Shown in pieces: positions 26,958 through 36,200 of a stretch of 51,061 bases of DNA. Under the pieces are notes generated by a model. The model worked only from the letters and a program-made list of their open reading frames with translations, searched no databases and was not told the DNA's origin. Source of the stretch: Methanobacteriota archaeon (GTDB taxonomy: Archaea > Thermoplasmatota > Thermoplasmata > SG8-5); the NCBI GenBank assembly GCA_013791785.1, contig VMTD01000139.1:1-51061 (forward strand), in the 5' to 3' direction. A program made the translations under genes and the position numbers. Numbering within the stretch: the first letter of the stretch is position 1; every line of letters begins with the position of its first letter.

Positions 26958-28157
26958 TTATTTCAAAGTATCGCGCCCGATTATAGCATCGGCGACCCTG
27001 ATGGCCCTGACAGTCTCCGCAACATCGTGCACCCTTACCATGTCCGTGCCCTTCTCCGATGCGAGAACGGCGCCGGCGATGCTGCCCTCAAGACGATTGC
27101 GTTCATCGGCATCCAGTATCTTGCCGATGAAGGATTTCCTTGATAGACCGACCATTATAGGGAAACCGAGTATGCGCATCTCCCCCAACCGGTTGAGGAT
27201 TTCGAGGTTGTGCACCGGGGTCTTGCCGAACCCGATACCCGGGTCCAGTATGATTTTTTCCGGATTTATTCCGGCGGCAACAGCATCAGAAATCTGGCGC
27301 CTGAAATCGGAGATTATCTCATCCACGACATCGCCGTACCGCGGATTCTGCTGCATGGTGTCCGGCTCGCCCTGCATGTGCATTAGTATGACTGGAACAT
27401 CGAATTTGGCAATCAAATCCGCCATTTCCGGTGTCCTGATGCCGCCCACAAGATTGACAATGCTGGCTCCTGATTCCAGCGCCTTCTCCACAACGGCCGG
27501 GTTGCGGCTGTCCACCGAAATGAGTATATCGCACTTTTCCGCCAGGGCCTTGATTACCGGAATTACCCTGGCCAGTTCCTCCTCTGTGGTGGGCCCCTCC
27601 GCGCCGGGCCTGGTGGATTCGCCGCCCACGTCAATGATGTCCGCACCCTGGGAGGCCATCTCAAGGCCCCTGGCCAGTGCAGATTGGGAATCGGTAATGC
27701 CGTCACCGGAAAAGGAATCCGGGGTAACGTTCAGTATGCCCATCACCAAGGTACGTTTTCCGAGTTCCAGGGGGCCGACCTTTCTGGAACCGCATTGGCC
27801 AAGGTTGCGGATGGCGCACTCAAGTTCAGCAGATAATGATTTGAGGCCGAAGGGCTGGGCAGCCATTTTGGCCGCGGCCAATTCGAACTGCCTCTCAGTT
27901 CCCGAGAGCAGGCAATCCGTGGGTATCGTCAGGTCGCATATTGTGTGGTAAGATATTGCGGCTTCCCCGCCGGCGGCCAGCATCTCCTGTTTCAGGATGT
28001 TCGCCGCCCTGGGGTCCAGGCCCCTCACCATGAATACGTAATATCGCATTTTCGGGAGCATGATGTCCATGCCTTCCTTGCAAACACCGATGTCTTCCAT
28101 CTGGCCCCTGACAATGCATGGCGCGGAAACAGACCGTAGGTACAGGCCGGAATTCAT
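26958..28157 (-). CDS. folP: Dihydropteroate synthase with N-terminal extension
   Basis: 399 residues. The TIM-barrel DHPS starts near residue 135: MGILNVTPDSFSGDG, then IDVGGESTRPGA, VDSRNP, ILDPGIGFGKT and VGLSRKSFIG. These are the pterin and p-aminobenzoate binding motifs. The N-terminal 130 residues (YVFMVRGLDPRAANILKQEM...) are absent from bacterial FolP and resemble the extension of other archaeal DHPS-like proteins; their role is unclear. The enzyme would make dihydropteroate for a folate-type cofactor, which fits the MetF gene at 36.8 kb. Its promoter faces that of the MBL gene in a 152-base divergent gap. Confidence 0.9.
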   Translation of the reverse strand: MNSGLYLRSVSAPCIVRGQMEDIGVCKEGMDIMLPKMRYYVFMVRGLDPRAANILKQEMLAAGGEAAISYHTICDLTIPTDCLLSGTERQFELAAAKMAAQPFGLKSLSAELECAIRNLGQCGSRKVGPLELGKRTLVMGILNVTPDSFSGDGITDSQSALARGLEMASQGADIIDVGGESTRPGAEGPTTEEELARVIPVIKALAEKCDILISVDSRNPAVVEKALESGASIVNLVGGIRTPEMADLIAKFDVPVILMHMQGEPDTMQQNPRYGDVVDEIISDFRRQISDAVAAGINPEKIILDPGIGFGKTPVHNLEILNRLGEMRILGFPIMVGLSRKSFIGKILDADERNRLEGSIAGAVLASEKGTDMVRVHDVAETVRAIRVADAIIGRDTLK

Positions 28158-28309
28158 GAATTGGAGAATACGCCGTTGGATTTAATGATTTCAATGACGG
28201 GCCTCATTCCGAAAAACCGCTCTGAGTTATGGAGAGCGGGATAGCCAGTACGTCTGTTCTTTGATATATTGAGAAAGACATAAGTATATCGAAAACGATT
28301 TCGCCCCTC

Positions 28310-28963
28310 ATGATGGTTCATGCCATAGTCGGACGCGGATTCAGCGGGAACATTTTCCTTGTGGATGCCGAGAAACCTTGCCTCATAGACACCGGGTGGA
28401 GCCCCAGCATTGCTTACAGTGCCAGAACTATGAATGAATGTCTGAACGGCCGGACGCTCTCAAGCATAATTCTCACCCACAGACATATCGACCATGTGGG
28501 CGGGGCACTTGCGTTCATGGAGAGATTCGGCGGAGAGATACTGGCACACGAGATTGATGCACCGCCGCTGATTGACGGGGACCAGGAATCCACCGGTGCC
28601 GTGATGTTCGGCGGGGAACTTTTTCCGATGCCGGTTCGCAAACTTGTCGGCGGGGAAGATATTGACCTTGGAGGCGGAGAAGCCCTGAGGGTAATCCATA
28701 CACCGGGCCACACCTCGGGAAGCATGTGCCTCCTGGGCCAGGGATGCCTGTTCTCCGGCGACACAGTGTTCGCCGACGGAGGCGTTGGCAGATGGGACCT
28801 GGAAACGGGAAATTATGAGGAACTGGTTGCTTCCGCCGAAAAACTTGCCGACATGGAATTCGAGAATCTGTACCCGGGCCACGGGCCTTCGGTGATTGGG
28901 CCTGCGAAGGAGCATGTGGAGATGAGCCTCAGACACCTGAAGATGATAGGGAGATTCGGCTAG
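28310..28963 (+). CDS. Metallo-beta-lactamase-fold hydrolase (glyoxalase II-like)
   Basis: 217 residues. LTHRHIDHVGG (about residue 55) is the HxHxDH zinc motif. HTPGHTSGS, SGDTVF and YPGHGPS supply the remaining ligands, so two metals are expected. The size fits hydroxyacylglutathione-hydrolase-like small MBL proteins; the substrate is not predictable. The ATG at 28310 or the next at 28313 is the start. A TATA-like AAGTATATC lies about 25-30 bases upstream. It is followed two bases later by sua5. Confidence 0.88.
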   Translation: MMVHAIVGRGFSGNIFLVDAEKPCLIDTGWSPSIAYSARTMNECLNGRTLSSIILTHRHIDHVGGALAFMERFGGEILAHEIDAPPLIDGDQESTGAVMFGGELFPMPVRKLVGGEDIDLGGGEALRVIHTPGHTSGSMCLLGQGCLFSGDTVFADGGVGRWDLETGNYEELVASAEKLADMEFENLYPGHGPSVIGPAKEHVEMSLRHLKMIGRFG

Positions 28964-28965
28964 CC

Positions 28966-29577
28966 ATGAGCAGAATATTCGAGTGGCCGGCGGAAAAAGC
29001 TCTTCCGCGGGAATTCCTGGCCGAACTGAAACAACTTCTGGATGATGGGAAAATCATGGTGTACCCGACCAGCACACTGTACGGCCTGGGTGCCAGCATT
29101 TATTCTTCAGACGGCATCGCCCTTCTGAACAATATCAAGAAACGGCCGGCCGGAATGCCCATTTCCGTAATGGCAAATGCAGACCAGATAGAGAAACTCT
29201 GCCTGGTGCAGGAGATTGCAAGAGATTTCATGAATTCCGCCGATACGCGTATAACCGCGATTTTGCCTGCCCGCAAGGATGCACCGGCAATCAACGAGAA
29301 TAATGATACACTGGCTGTAAGATTTCCATGTGATTATCTAACCGTTTCGATCATCGAATCCGTCGGTCCGATAACTGCCACTTCCGCGAACATCCACGGC
29401 GTTCCAACGCCCGTGGAAATAGCCGGCACCGTGGAGCAGTTCGGAAACAGGGTATCGGCCTACATTGATTCCGGGAAACTGGCAGGAAAGCCCACCACCC
29501 TTGTGGATTACACCGGCGAAAGCCCAAAAATAATTAGGGAGGGTGTTCTATCGGCACAGGAGGCAGGGGACATATGA
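28966..29577 (+). CDS. Sua5/YciO/YrdC-family threonylcarbamoyl-AMP synthase
   Basis: 203 residues, the single YrdC-domain form without the C-terminal Sua5 domain. The motif MVYPTSTLYGLG (near residue 28), IKKRPAGMPISVM and the S-T-SAN region (TATSANIHG) match. It supplies threonylcarbamoyl-AMP for the t6A modification of ANN-decoding tRNAs. It overlaps map by four bases (ATGA), so it is coupled to it. A YciO-type role cannot be excluded. Confidence 0.9.
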   Translation: MSRIFEWPAEKALPREFLAELKQLLDDGKIMVYPTSTLYGLGASIYSSDGIALLNNIKKRPAGMPISVMANADQIEKLCLVQEIARDFMNSADTRITAILPARKDAPAINENNDTLAVRFPCDYLTVSIIESVGPITATSANIHGVPTPVEIAGTVEQFGNRVSAYIDSGKLAGKPTTLVDYTGESPKIIREGVLSAQEAGDI

Positions 29578-30464
29578 ATGACGATGTCAAATCCAAATAC
29601 CTGAAAGCCGGGTCGATTGCAGCCAAAGTGAGGGATCAGGCAGTCGAGATGCTGAAGCCGGGTACGCTGCTTCTTGAAGTTGCCGAGTTCGTGGAGACCG
29701 AGATTGTGAAACTGGGCGGTAAACCTGCTTTTCCTGTGAACCTGGCCATAGACAGCATCGCGGCCCATTATACGCCCCACTCCGAGGACACATTGCGATT
29801 CAATCCGGGAGAACTGGTCAAATTGGACCTGGGTGTTCATGTGGACGGCTACATTGCCGATACCGCCGTCACGGTGGAGATAGCGACCAACAAATGGGCA
29901 GACCTCATCAGGGCAGCGAGTGATTCACTTGATATGGTGCTGGACAGCATAACGCCCGGCATCCAGGTGAGAACCTTGGGTTCCATAATAGAGAGAACCA
30001 TCCATTCCAGGGGATTCGAACCGGTGAGCAATCTCACTGGACACAGCCTGGAACGGTTCAATTTGCATGCCGGCGTGAGCATTCCGAATATCGACGATGA
30101 GTCCATTGCGGATCTAAAACCAGGCATGGCCGTCGCCATAGAACCATTCGCCACCAACGGCGCGGGCAGGGTGGCAGGGCGCAAGAGCGGCAACATTTAC
30201 AAACAGCTCAGGGTCAAGGAAACGAACGACAGTGAACTGGATGCTTTGGTCAAGGAAATCCATGATGAATTTCATTTCATGCCGTTCCCCGAACGCTGGG
30301 TGGCGAAAAGGGTGGAGAAGTCCGAGAAGATGCTGAAGAGATTGCTGCGGCACGGAATACTGGCCACTTATCCCATATTGAGCGAGATAAAGGGCGGTAT
30401 GGTATCGCAGTCCGAGCATACAATAATAATCACCAGCGAGGGCAGCATAGTAACAACCAGATGA
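29574..30464 (+). CDS. map: Methionine aminopeptidase, type II
   Basis: 296 residues. It removes the initiator methionine. Metal ligands are visible as two Asp in LDLGVHVDGYIADTAVTV, His in LTGHSLERF, Glu in AIEPFATNG and Glu near the end (QSEHTI). The insertion after the GHS motif and the length place it in the archaeal/eukaryotic type II class. It is the last gene of an MBL-sua5-map operon, and its stop lies six bases from the convergent aminopeptidase gene. Confidence 0.95.
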   Translation: MNDDVKSKYLKAGSIAAKVRDQAVEMLKPGTLLLEVAEFVETEIVKLGGKPAFPVNLAIDSIAAHYTPHSEDTLRFNPGELVKLDLGVHVDGYIADTAVTVEIATNKWADLIRAASDSLDMVLDSITPGIQVRTLGSIIERTIHSRGFEPVSNLTGHSLERFNLHAGVSIPNIDDESIADLKPGMAVAIEPFATNGAGRVAGRKSGNIYKQLRVKETNDSELDALVKEIHDEFHFMPFPERWVAKRVEKSEKMLKRLLRHGILATYPILSEIKGGMVSQSEHTIIITSEGSIVTTR

Positions 30465-30470
30465 GCTTGT

Positions 30471-31412
30471 CTATGCCTTCAGTTCGCCTTCCTTCATTAT
30501 GAGAACATTGTCCACGGTTACGGTCGGCTTGTTGAGAATGCCCAGCAGGTGAACCGAGCTCTTGACGCTGCCGCCGAACATGGAGTTGTCACCGAAACCT
30601 ATGTTCACTGTGCCCAGGACCTTGGAATCCTCGAGAACTATGCCAGCTAGTTTCGCATTGGGATTCAGGCCCATACCGAACTTTGCGATATTGCGGGCGT
30701 CCCTTCCTCCCTTGTTCAGTTCCTTGACCACGTCATGGGCGCCTGTAATGCGGTCGGCTATTCCGCCCTTTACTGAGACCTTGACCGGCTCCTGAAGCCT
30801 TTCCATGAAACTCCCGTCCACCATCAGGGTGCCGGAGGCGCTTCCCTCCAACGGGCATATGAAAAGTTCACCGGCGGGAAGATTGGTGAAATCGCCTTTC
30901 CTCTGGCAGATGCCGCTGTCATCGGTTATCCATGCCCGGCCGGTGATGTCCATCCTCAGGTCTGTGCCTATCTCGCTGACTATCCGGAGAATGCGGCTCT
31001 TCCGCAATTTCCTGGCAACGCGGAATATGCTGCGCCTTATCTCCTTGAAATCCGCGGTCATGCCGCCCTCGTCCATCATCTGGACGGTTATTCCCGGCAT
31101 GGTGGCTATGCGGGCACCTGCCCTTGTGGCGCGGCGCCTTGCGGCAGTGTGGGACATGGTTTTCTCGGTGGTGATGACGACAACGTCCATTTCCTTCATC
31201 AGCCTGGCTATGGAAACCGGCGGCTCCTGCCCGTCCCTGAGCAGATCCGGAACCTTGGCCAGTATGGTCTCCGCTCCAATGTTGAGCGAGGCCAGGTACA
31301 GATGCTGCGCTATGGCCTCCTTGGAATCGTCCGTCAGAACCAGAACGCGTTCGCCCTTCCTGACGTTCAGGCATGTTTCGATTGTAACCTTCGCCCCGTC
31401 CGATATTGCCAT
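30471..31412 (-). CDS. Aminopeptidase-like protein (M29/aminopeptidase T-related)
   Basis: 313 residues, a common archaeal protein annotated as leucyl aminopeptidase. N-terminal half: ERVLVLTDDSKE...A followed by TTEKTMSHTAARR. C-terminal half: NIAKFGMGLNPNAK, VLEDSKVLGTVNIGFGDN and HLLG...PTVTVDN, the pattern of the M29 metal-binding region. It is shorter than bacterial M29 enzymes (about 400), so some canonical ligands may be replaced; activity is inferred. A TATA box lies about 30 bases upstream. Confidence 0.8.
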   Translation of the reverse strand: MAISDGAKVTIETCLNVRKGERVLVLTDDSKEAIAQHLYLASLNIGAETILAKVPDLLRDGQEPPVSIARLMKEMDVVVITTEKTMSHTAARRRATRAGARIATMPGITVQMMDEGGMTADFKEIRRSIFRVARKLRKSRILRIVSEIGTDLRMDITGRAWITDDSGICQRKGDFTNLPAGELFICPLEGSASGTLMVDGSFMERLQEPVKVSVKGGIADRITGAHDVVKELNKGGRDARNIAKFGMGLNPNAKLAGIVLEDSKVLGTVNIGFGDNSMFGGSVKSSVHLLGILNKPTVTVDNVLIMKEGELKA

Positions 31413-31440
31413 GTGTCCCTCGACACCAAATTATATTCCA

Positions 31441-31450
31441 CATATTTAAA
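31441..31450 (-). promoter_or_regulatory. TATA box of the aminopeptidase-like gene
   Basis: CTTTAAATATG on the minus strand, 29-38 bases before the ATG at 31412. Confidence 0.4.
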
Positions 31451-31587
31451 GAAAAGGATGGGAACAGAATGGCGGTTAGGCGGGGCGTTGGGGACGCTTT
31501 GGGCGGTTGGCCGGAAGCATGACGCTTCACCGTCTTGTCCTTCGCCCAATTCATCTTCCAGCCCACTCGATACAGGACAGGCCCCCC

Positions 31588-31614
31588 CATACAAATAATC
31601 TTGTACATACAAAT
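31588..31614 (+). promoter_or_regulatory. Possible operator upstream of ribB
   Basis: Two CATACAAAT copies (31588-31596, 31606-31614) spaced 18 bases apart, with the palindrome TTGTAcaTACAA (31601-31612) formed at the second. It lies just upstream of a TATA-like TTTAATATA (about 31618) and 37 bases before the ribB ATG. The window encodes an RbkR-type riboflavin kinase/repressor, which makes this a candidate site; the assignment is inference. Confidence 0.3.
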
Positions 31615-31650
31615 TCTTTAATATACCGCCCCCTTGTTTCGGGCGATAAC

Positions 31651-32349
31651 ATGGAACGTTTACAGAAAGCACTGGAAGACCTGAAAAATCGCAAGCCCGT
31701 ATTCATCTATGACGCCGAGGGAAGGGAGGAGGAAACAGACATAGTGTTCGCTTCCGGCTCGGTGGCCCATGAGGATGTGAGATTCCTGCGCCAGAACGGC
31801 GGTGGGCTCATATGCACCACGGTTTCCGACGACGTTGCGGAAAAAATAGACTTGCCCTTCCTGGTGGATGTGTTCAAAACCGCCCAGGCCGTTCATCCCG
31901 TACTCAGGAACTCGCTGCCCGACACATTGCCATACGACACGAAATCAGCCTTTTCCCTCACCATCAATCACAGGAAATGCTACACCGGAATAACAGATAA
32001 TGACAGAGCCCTGACCATCGCCGAGTTCGGAAAGCTGGTGGGTGAGGTGGAGTGCGGTACATCAGAAAATCCGCTGAAGTCCTTCACCAAAGGATTCAGG
32101 GTGCCTGGCCACGTGTTCCTGCTCAGAACCTCGAAAGAGCTGCTGAAAGACAGAATCGGCCATACCGAACTTTCAACGGCAATGTGCCTGATGGCCGGCC
32201 TCCCCGCGACTGCCACGATATGCGAGATGATGGGCAATGACGGCAATGCGTTATCGAGGGCTGATGCGAGAAAATTTGCGGAATCACGCGGTTTTATATT
32301 CCTGGAAGGACATGAAGTCCAGGAGGTTTGGAAATCATGGTCAAAGTGA
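31651..32349 (+). CDS. ribB: 3,4-dihydroxy-2-butanone 4-phosphate synthase
   Basis: 232 residues. It converts ribulose 5-phosphate to the four-carbon precursor of riboflavin. The acidic loop DAEGREEETD (near residue 22) binds Mg2+, and the C-terminal HTELSTAMC motif is present. There is no fused GTP cyclohydrolase II, as expected in archaea. The ATG at 31651 follows a TATA-like element; a longer open frame to 31507 runs through the promoter region. Its end overlaps ribL by 13 bases, starting the ribB-ribL-ribC-ribH cluster. Confidence 0.94.
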   Translation: MERLQKALEDLKNRKPVFIYDAEGREEETDIVFASGSVAHEDVRFLRQNGGGLICTTVSDDVAEKIDLPFLVDVFKTAQAVHPVLRNSLPDTLPYDTKSAFSLTINHRKCYTGITDNDRALTIAEFGKLVGEVECGTSENPLKSFTKGFRVPGHVFLLRTSKELLKDRIGHTELSTAMCLMAGLPATATICEMMGNDGNALSRADARKFAESRGFIFLEGHEVQEVWKSWSK

Positions 32350-32789
32350 TGGCATCCGGTGTTTTCGACATATTGCATCCAGGACATCTGCATTTTCTCG
32401 AGGAAGCGAAGAAACTCGGTGATGAGCTGGTAGTGGTCGTCGCCACCGATAACACTGCCCGCGGCAGGAAGCATGAGCCGATAACACCGCAGGACATGAG
32501 GGTGAAGATGATTGCTGCCCTCAGGGTGGTGAACCGGGCTGTGCTTGGGCACGACGGCGACATGTATAAGATTGTCGAGGAAATGAAGCCGGATATTATT
32601 GCGCTGGGTTTTGACCAGGAACATGGAGAGGATGAGATTACATCGGAACTGGACAAACGGGGGCTGAAGGTACGGGTGGTGAGGCTGCCCCAGCTTGACC
32701 ATGACCTCAGCGGCACCAGGAAGATAATGCAGAAAGTCATCGACTGGTACCTGGTAGAGGAGCGCCTCAAGAAGGTGGAGGGAAGATGA
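32337..32789 (+). CDS. ribL: FAD synthetase, archaeal RibL type
   Basis: 150 residues, a cytidylyltransferase-like nucleotidyltransferase. GVFDILHPGHLHFL is the HxGH motif with its preceding strand; SGTRKI near the C-terminus corresponds to the (I)SSTR-type motif. RibL adenylates FMN to FAD in archaea, where it replaces bacterial RibF. AGGAGG at 32321-32326 favours the ATG at 32337 over the TTG at 32328. Glycerol-3-phosphate cytidylyltransferases share the motif, but the location between ribB and ribC supports RibL. Confidence 0.9.
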   Translation: MVKVMASGVFDILHPGHLHFLEEAKKLGDELVVVVATDNTARGRKHEPITPQDMRVKMIAALRVVNRAVLGHDGDMYKIVEEMKPDIIALGFDQEHGEDEITSELDKRGLKVRVVRLPQLDHDLSGTRKIMQKVIDWYLVEERLKKVEGR

Positions 32790-32809
32790 AGCTCATCGGC
32801 ACCGCTCCG

Positions 32810-32861
32810 TTTTTTTCTTTGGGCGTTTTTCTGCGCTGGCTCGGGTCGGCAAAGAAAAAAA
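32810..32861 (+). terminator. T-tract hairpin after ribL
   Basis: Seven T start a 12-base arm (32810-32821) that is exactly complementary to 32850-32861. A second T5 run lies at 32826-32830. Archaeal termination at T-runs fits the first tract; the stem may also bind the A-rich leader of ribC. ribC may therefore have its own promoter. Confidence 0.4.
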
Positions 32862-32870
32862 TGGTGGTAA

Positions 32871-33395
<525 letters not shown>

Positions 33396-33420
33396 TGAAA
33401 AAGGAAAAGGAGGTAAAAAC

Positions 33421-33822
33421 ATGAAAATAGGAATAGTGGTGAGCGAATTCAACTACGACATAACGCAGATGATGCTGGAACGGGCCAAGAGCCATGCCGA
33501 ATTCCTCGGCGCCAAGGTGGAGCAGGTGATTCATGTCCCGGGCGTGTACGACATGCCCCTGGCCGTGAAGAAGCTCATGGCGAAGAAGAACATCGATGCT
33601 GTTGTGGCATTGGGCGCGGTCATTGAGGGCGAGACAGGACATGACGACATAATCATCGGCCAGGCCAGTCGAAAACTCACTGACCTCAGCGTGGAGTATG
33701 AAAAACCCGTGGGACTGGGAATAACCGGCCCGGGCATGACCAGGCTCCAGGCGGAGGCCAGGATTGAGAATGCGAAATCGGCTGTCGAGTCCGTCGTCAA
33801 GATGTATCAAAGGCTGAAATAA
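33421..33822 (+). CDS. ribH: 6,7-dimethyl-8-ribityllumazine synthase
   Basis: 133 residues. It condenses the RibB product with 5-amino-6-ribitylaminouracil. [18 protein letters not shown] and [12 protein letters not shown] (substrate/phosphate loop) are visible. AAAGGAGG precedes the ATG at 33421. The clear similarity to RibC in the VPGV...LP/MPLA region shows a tandem paralogue pair. Confidence 0.93.
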   Translation: MKIGIVVSEFNYDITQMMLERAKSHAEFLGAKVEQVIHVPGVYDMPLAVKKLMAKKNIDAVVALGAVIEGETGHDDIIIGQASRKLTDLSVEYEKPVGLGITGPGMTRLQAEARIENAKSAVESVVKMYQRLK

Positions 33823-34208
33823 TTGCATTCCAAACGTGATGCAATCTGCATGCCCTGGCAGTACGAGCTTTGTAGCTCCTTAGCAATCTGTTAACATCAA
33901 AGCGAGCCGGACGATGCGGAGCCTCATCCTTTCTCGGTCTGATGACTTCGAGTGAGACGAATAGCACTTAAGCATATTCACTGGCTATTCGTTGTAAGCC
34001 CGGGGTTTAATTTTATCCTATTCTGAGTGCACTTGACATGGTACCTGGTTCACTTTCGCCGACCCCCGTCCCGGGTATTTATACCATCGCAACCTTTAGA
34101 TTATTCATGGAAAAAAGTGGAGTTATGCCAGTCGATGCATCTCACCTCTCTCAAAAGGTACAGAAAGTATTATATGTAAGGGATTTCCTACCTTTATCCG
34201 GTGATTGC
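33823..34208. other. Gene-free spacer of 386 bases with a hairpin
   Basis: No gene is supported. ACGAATAGC (33957-33965) and GCTATTCGT (33984-33992) form a perfect 9-bp hairpin, followed by GTAAGCCCGGGGTTT, which resembles GC-rich hairpin text at 40640-40670. ATTATATG near 34170 is a possible TATA box for the vapBC-like pair. Confidence 0.5.
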
Positions 34209-34469
34209 ATGACATTCGGAACTTCGAAAGTGACATCGAAAGGCCAGGTGACCATACCGGCGGAGATACGGAAGAATCTGGGGCTGGAGGACGGCACCAA
34301 CGTGGTTTTCCTGGAACTGGAGGACGGGGTGCTGATAAAGTCCGAAAAGAACATACGGGAGGCCCTGGGGCCATTCGACGAACGCAGTAAAACGCTGAAG
34401 CTGACGAAGAAGGACCTCGAAAGGGAAGTCCGGGAAGAGAGGAAGAAGCGCGGGTCCAAAAATGCTTAG
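34209..34469 (+). CDS. vapB: AbrB/SpoVT-type antitoxin (VapB-like)
   Basis: 86 residues. The N-terminal SKVTSKGQVTIPAEIRKNLG is the swapped-hairpin AbrB DNA-binding fold. The basic, charged C-terminus would wrap the toxin. It overlaps the PIN gene by eight bases, the usual toxin-antitoxin layout, and probably represses its own promoter. Start ATG at 34209; the longer frame to 34038 has no support. Confidence 0.9.
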   Translation: MTFGTSKVTSKGQVTIPAEIRKNLGLEDGTNVVFLELEDGVLIKSEKNIREALGPFDERSKTLKLTKKDLEREVREERKKRGSKNA

Positions 34470-34896
34470 AGTCGCACTGGACACTAACATAGTCATTTCA
34501 GGATTGTTTTTCAGAGGAAATGAGAGAGAGTTACTCATTGCAGGTTTGACAGGAAAATACATTCTGGTCATGTCAAGGGACATAATCGAGGAAACAAAAG
34601 CGATCGTGAAAAGAAAATTTGCCGGTTCTGAGCATCTGGAGCATGCCATGATTTTCCTGGCAGACATGGTTTCTGCCAGCGAGTTCCATGACGAAAAATA
34701 CTCCGGAAACCTTATGGAAAGTGCCAAACACTACATTCGAGACTCGAAGGATGCTGTTCACGTGGCCTTCATGCTGGCGGTAGAGCCGGACATCTTCGTC
34801 AGTGGGGACGGGGATTTTCTGGAGCATGCCACCATCGGATGCACAAAGATAATGACCACGAAAAAGGCGATGAAATCTCTGGAAATCGGAAGATGA
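34462..34896 (+). CDS. vapC: PIN-domain ribonuclease toxin (VapC-like)
   Basis: 144 residues. Acidic PIN residues are visible: Asp in ALDTNIVISG (residue 7), Glu in the IIEETKAI helix (about 43), Asp in RDSKDAVHVA and the GDGDFL pair near residue 113. The family cleaves tRNA or rRNA when free of antitoxin. This one belongs to the PIN_3-like (YacL/MazF-unrelated) group by its GLFFRGNERELL segment. Confidence 0.9.
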   Translation: MLRVALDTNIVISGLFFRGNERELLIAGLTGKYILVMSRDIIEETKAIVKRKFAGSEHLEHAMIFLADMVSASEFHDEKYSGNLMESAKHYIRDSKDAVHVAFMLAVEPDIFVSGDGDFLEHATIGCTKIMTTKKAMKSLEIGR

Positions 34897-34922
34897 AGAT
34901 TCGTCTATATGCCCCGCAAACC

Positions 34923-34931
34923 CTTATAATT
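34923..34931 (+). promoter_or_regulatory. TATA box of hutI
   Basis: CTTATAATT, 22-30 bases before the ATG at 34953, inside the short gap after the PIN gene. Confidence 0.45.
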
Positions 34932-34952
34932 CCCCGCGCCATTCCACACAGC

Positions 34953-36200
34953 ATGAGCGCCACTCACATATTGCTGAAGAACGCCAACCAGGTACTTACA
35001 CTCACAGGGGATAATTCCGTACCCAGAACGGGAGAGGGAATGAGGGATTTGGGTATTATCCAGAACGGGGACGTGTGGATTTCACACGGCCGGATAAGCG
35101 CCGTGGGCGCGGACGATGGCGCCACCCATGATGCAGAATTGATTATCGACTGCACCGGCAAGGTCGTGATGCCAGGGTTCATAGACCCACACACCCATCC
35201 GGTATTTGCAGGTTCCAGGGAGAACGAGCTGGGCATGAAGTTGAAGGGGCATTCTTACATGGAGATTCAGCAGGCCGGCGGCGGCATTTTCAGCAGCGTT
35301 CGGAAAACCCGAGAGGCCACCAATGATGTTCTCATTGCCCAGGCCATGAAAAGGCTGGACACAATGCTGCTTCACGGCACGACCACAGTCGAAGCGAAGA
35401 GCGGTTACGGTCTCAACACAGAAACCGAACTAAGGATGCTGGAAGTCATGAAAACGCTCGGAGAACAGCATCCTATGGGCATAGTTTCCACGTTCATGGG
35501 CGCCCACGCTATTCCGACGGAATTCCACGGAAAGAGGGAAGAATTTCTAAACTCCATGATCGGGTTGTTGCCCACAATTGCCGAGAGGAAATTGGCCGAA
35601 TTCTGCGATGTTTTCTGCGAGACAGGCGCATTCACACTGGCGGAGGCAGAAACAATGCTGGCCGCGGCCAAAGCGAACGGACTTGGACTGAAAATCCATG
35701 CCGATGAGATTGAAAATATCGGCGGTTCAAGCCTTGCCGCAAAGATGATGGCCGTGTCCGCGGAACACCTGGTCAAAACGTCGGAGATGGACATGCGCCA
35801 CATGGCCGAGTCAGGCGTCATCGGCGTGCTGCTGCCCGGAACACCGTACTCGCTCATGATGAAGGAATATGCCAATGCCAGAAAAATGATAGAATTGGAC
35901 ATGCCTTTGGCCCTGGCAACGGACCTGAACCCGAATTGCTGGACGGAATCCATGCAGCTGATTATTTCAATGGCCTGCTATCAGATGAAGATGATGCCAT
36001 CCGAAGCGATAGTCGCCTCAACTATCAATGCGGCCCATGCCGTAAACAGGCATCGGAAGGTCGGCAGCATCGAGGTCGGAAAGCAAGCGGACGTAATAAT
36101 ACTGGACGTGCCGAATTACGAGCATATCCCCTATCATTTCGGTGTGAACCTTGTCGATACTGTCATCAAGGCCGGCGAAATCGCGGTGGGTGGCCCTTGA
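34953..36200 (+). CDS. hutI: Imidazolonepropionase
   Basis: 415 residues, amidohydrolase superfamily. It hydrolyses 4-imidazolone-5-propanoate to N-formimino-glutamate in histidine degradation. MPGFIDPHTHPVFAGSRENE carries the metal-binding HxH and the HutI-specific tail. KSGYGL, IHADEI and ATDLNPN follow in family order. The ATG at 34953 is preceded by a TATA box; upstream in-frame starts lie before it. No hutH, hutU or hutG is in the window. Its stop overlaps the start of the next gene. Confidence 0.93.
   Translation: MSATHILLKNANQVLTLTGDNSVPRTGEGMRDLGIIQNGDVWISHGRISAVGADDGATHDAELIIDCTGKVVMPGFIDPHTHPVFAGSRENELGMKLKGHSYMEIQQAGGGIFSSVRKTREATNDVLIAQAMKRLDTMLLHGTTTVEAKSGYGLNTETELRMLEVMKTLGEQHPMGIVSTFMGAHAIPTEFHGKREEFLNSMIGLLPTIAERKLAEFCDVFCETGAFTLAEAETMLAAAKANGLGLKIHADEIENIGGSSLAAKMMAVSAEHLVKTSEMDMRHMAESGVIGVLLPGTPYSLMMKEYANARKMIELDMPLALATDLNPNCWTESMQLIISMACYQMKMMPSEAIVASTINAAHAVNRHRKVGSIEVGKQADVIILDVPNYEHIPYHFGVNLVDTVIKAGEIAVGGP

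Noticed and set aside
34038-34208. N-terminal extension of the AbrB antitoxin
   Set aside because: The 57 extra codons precede the complete AbrB domain and cover a TATA-like region.
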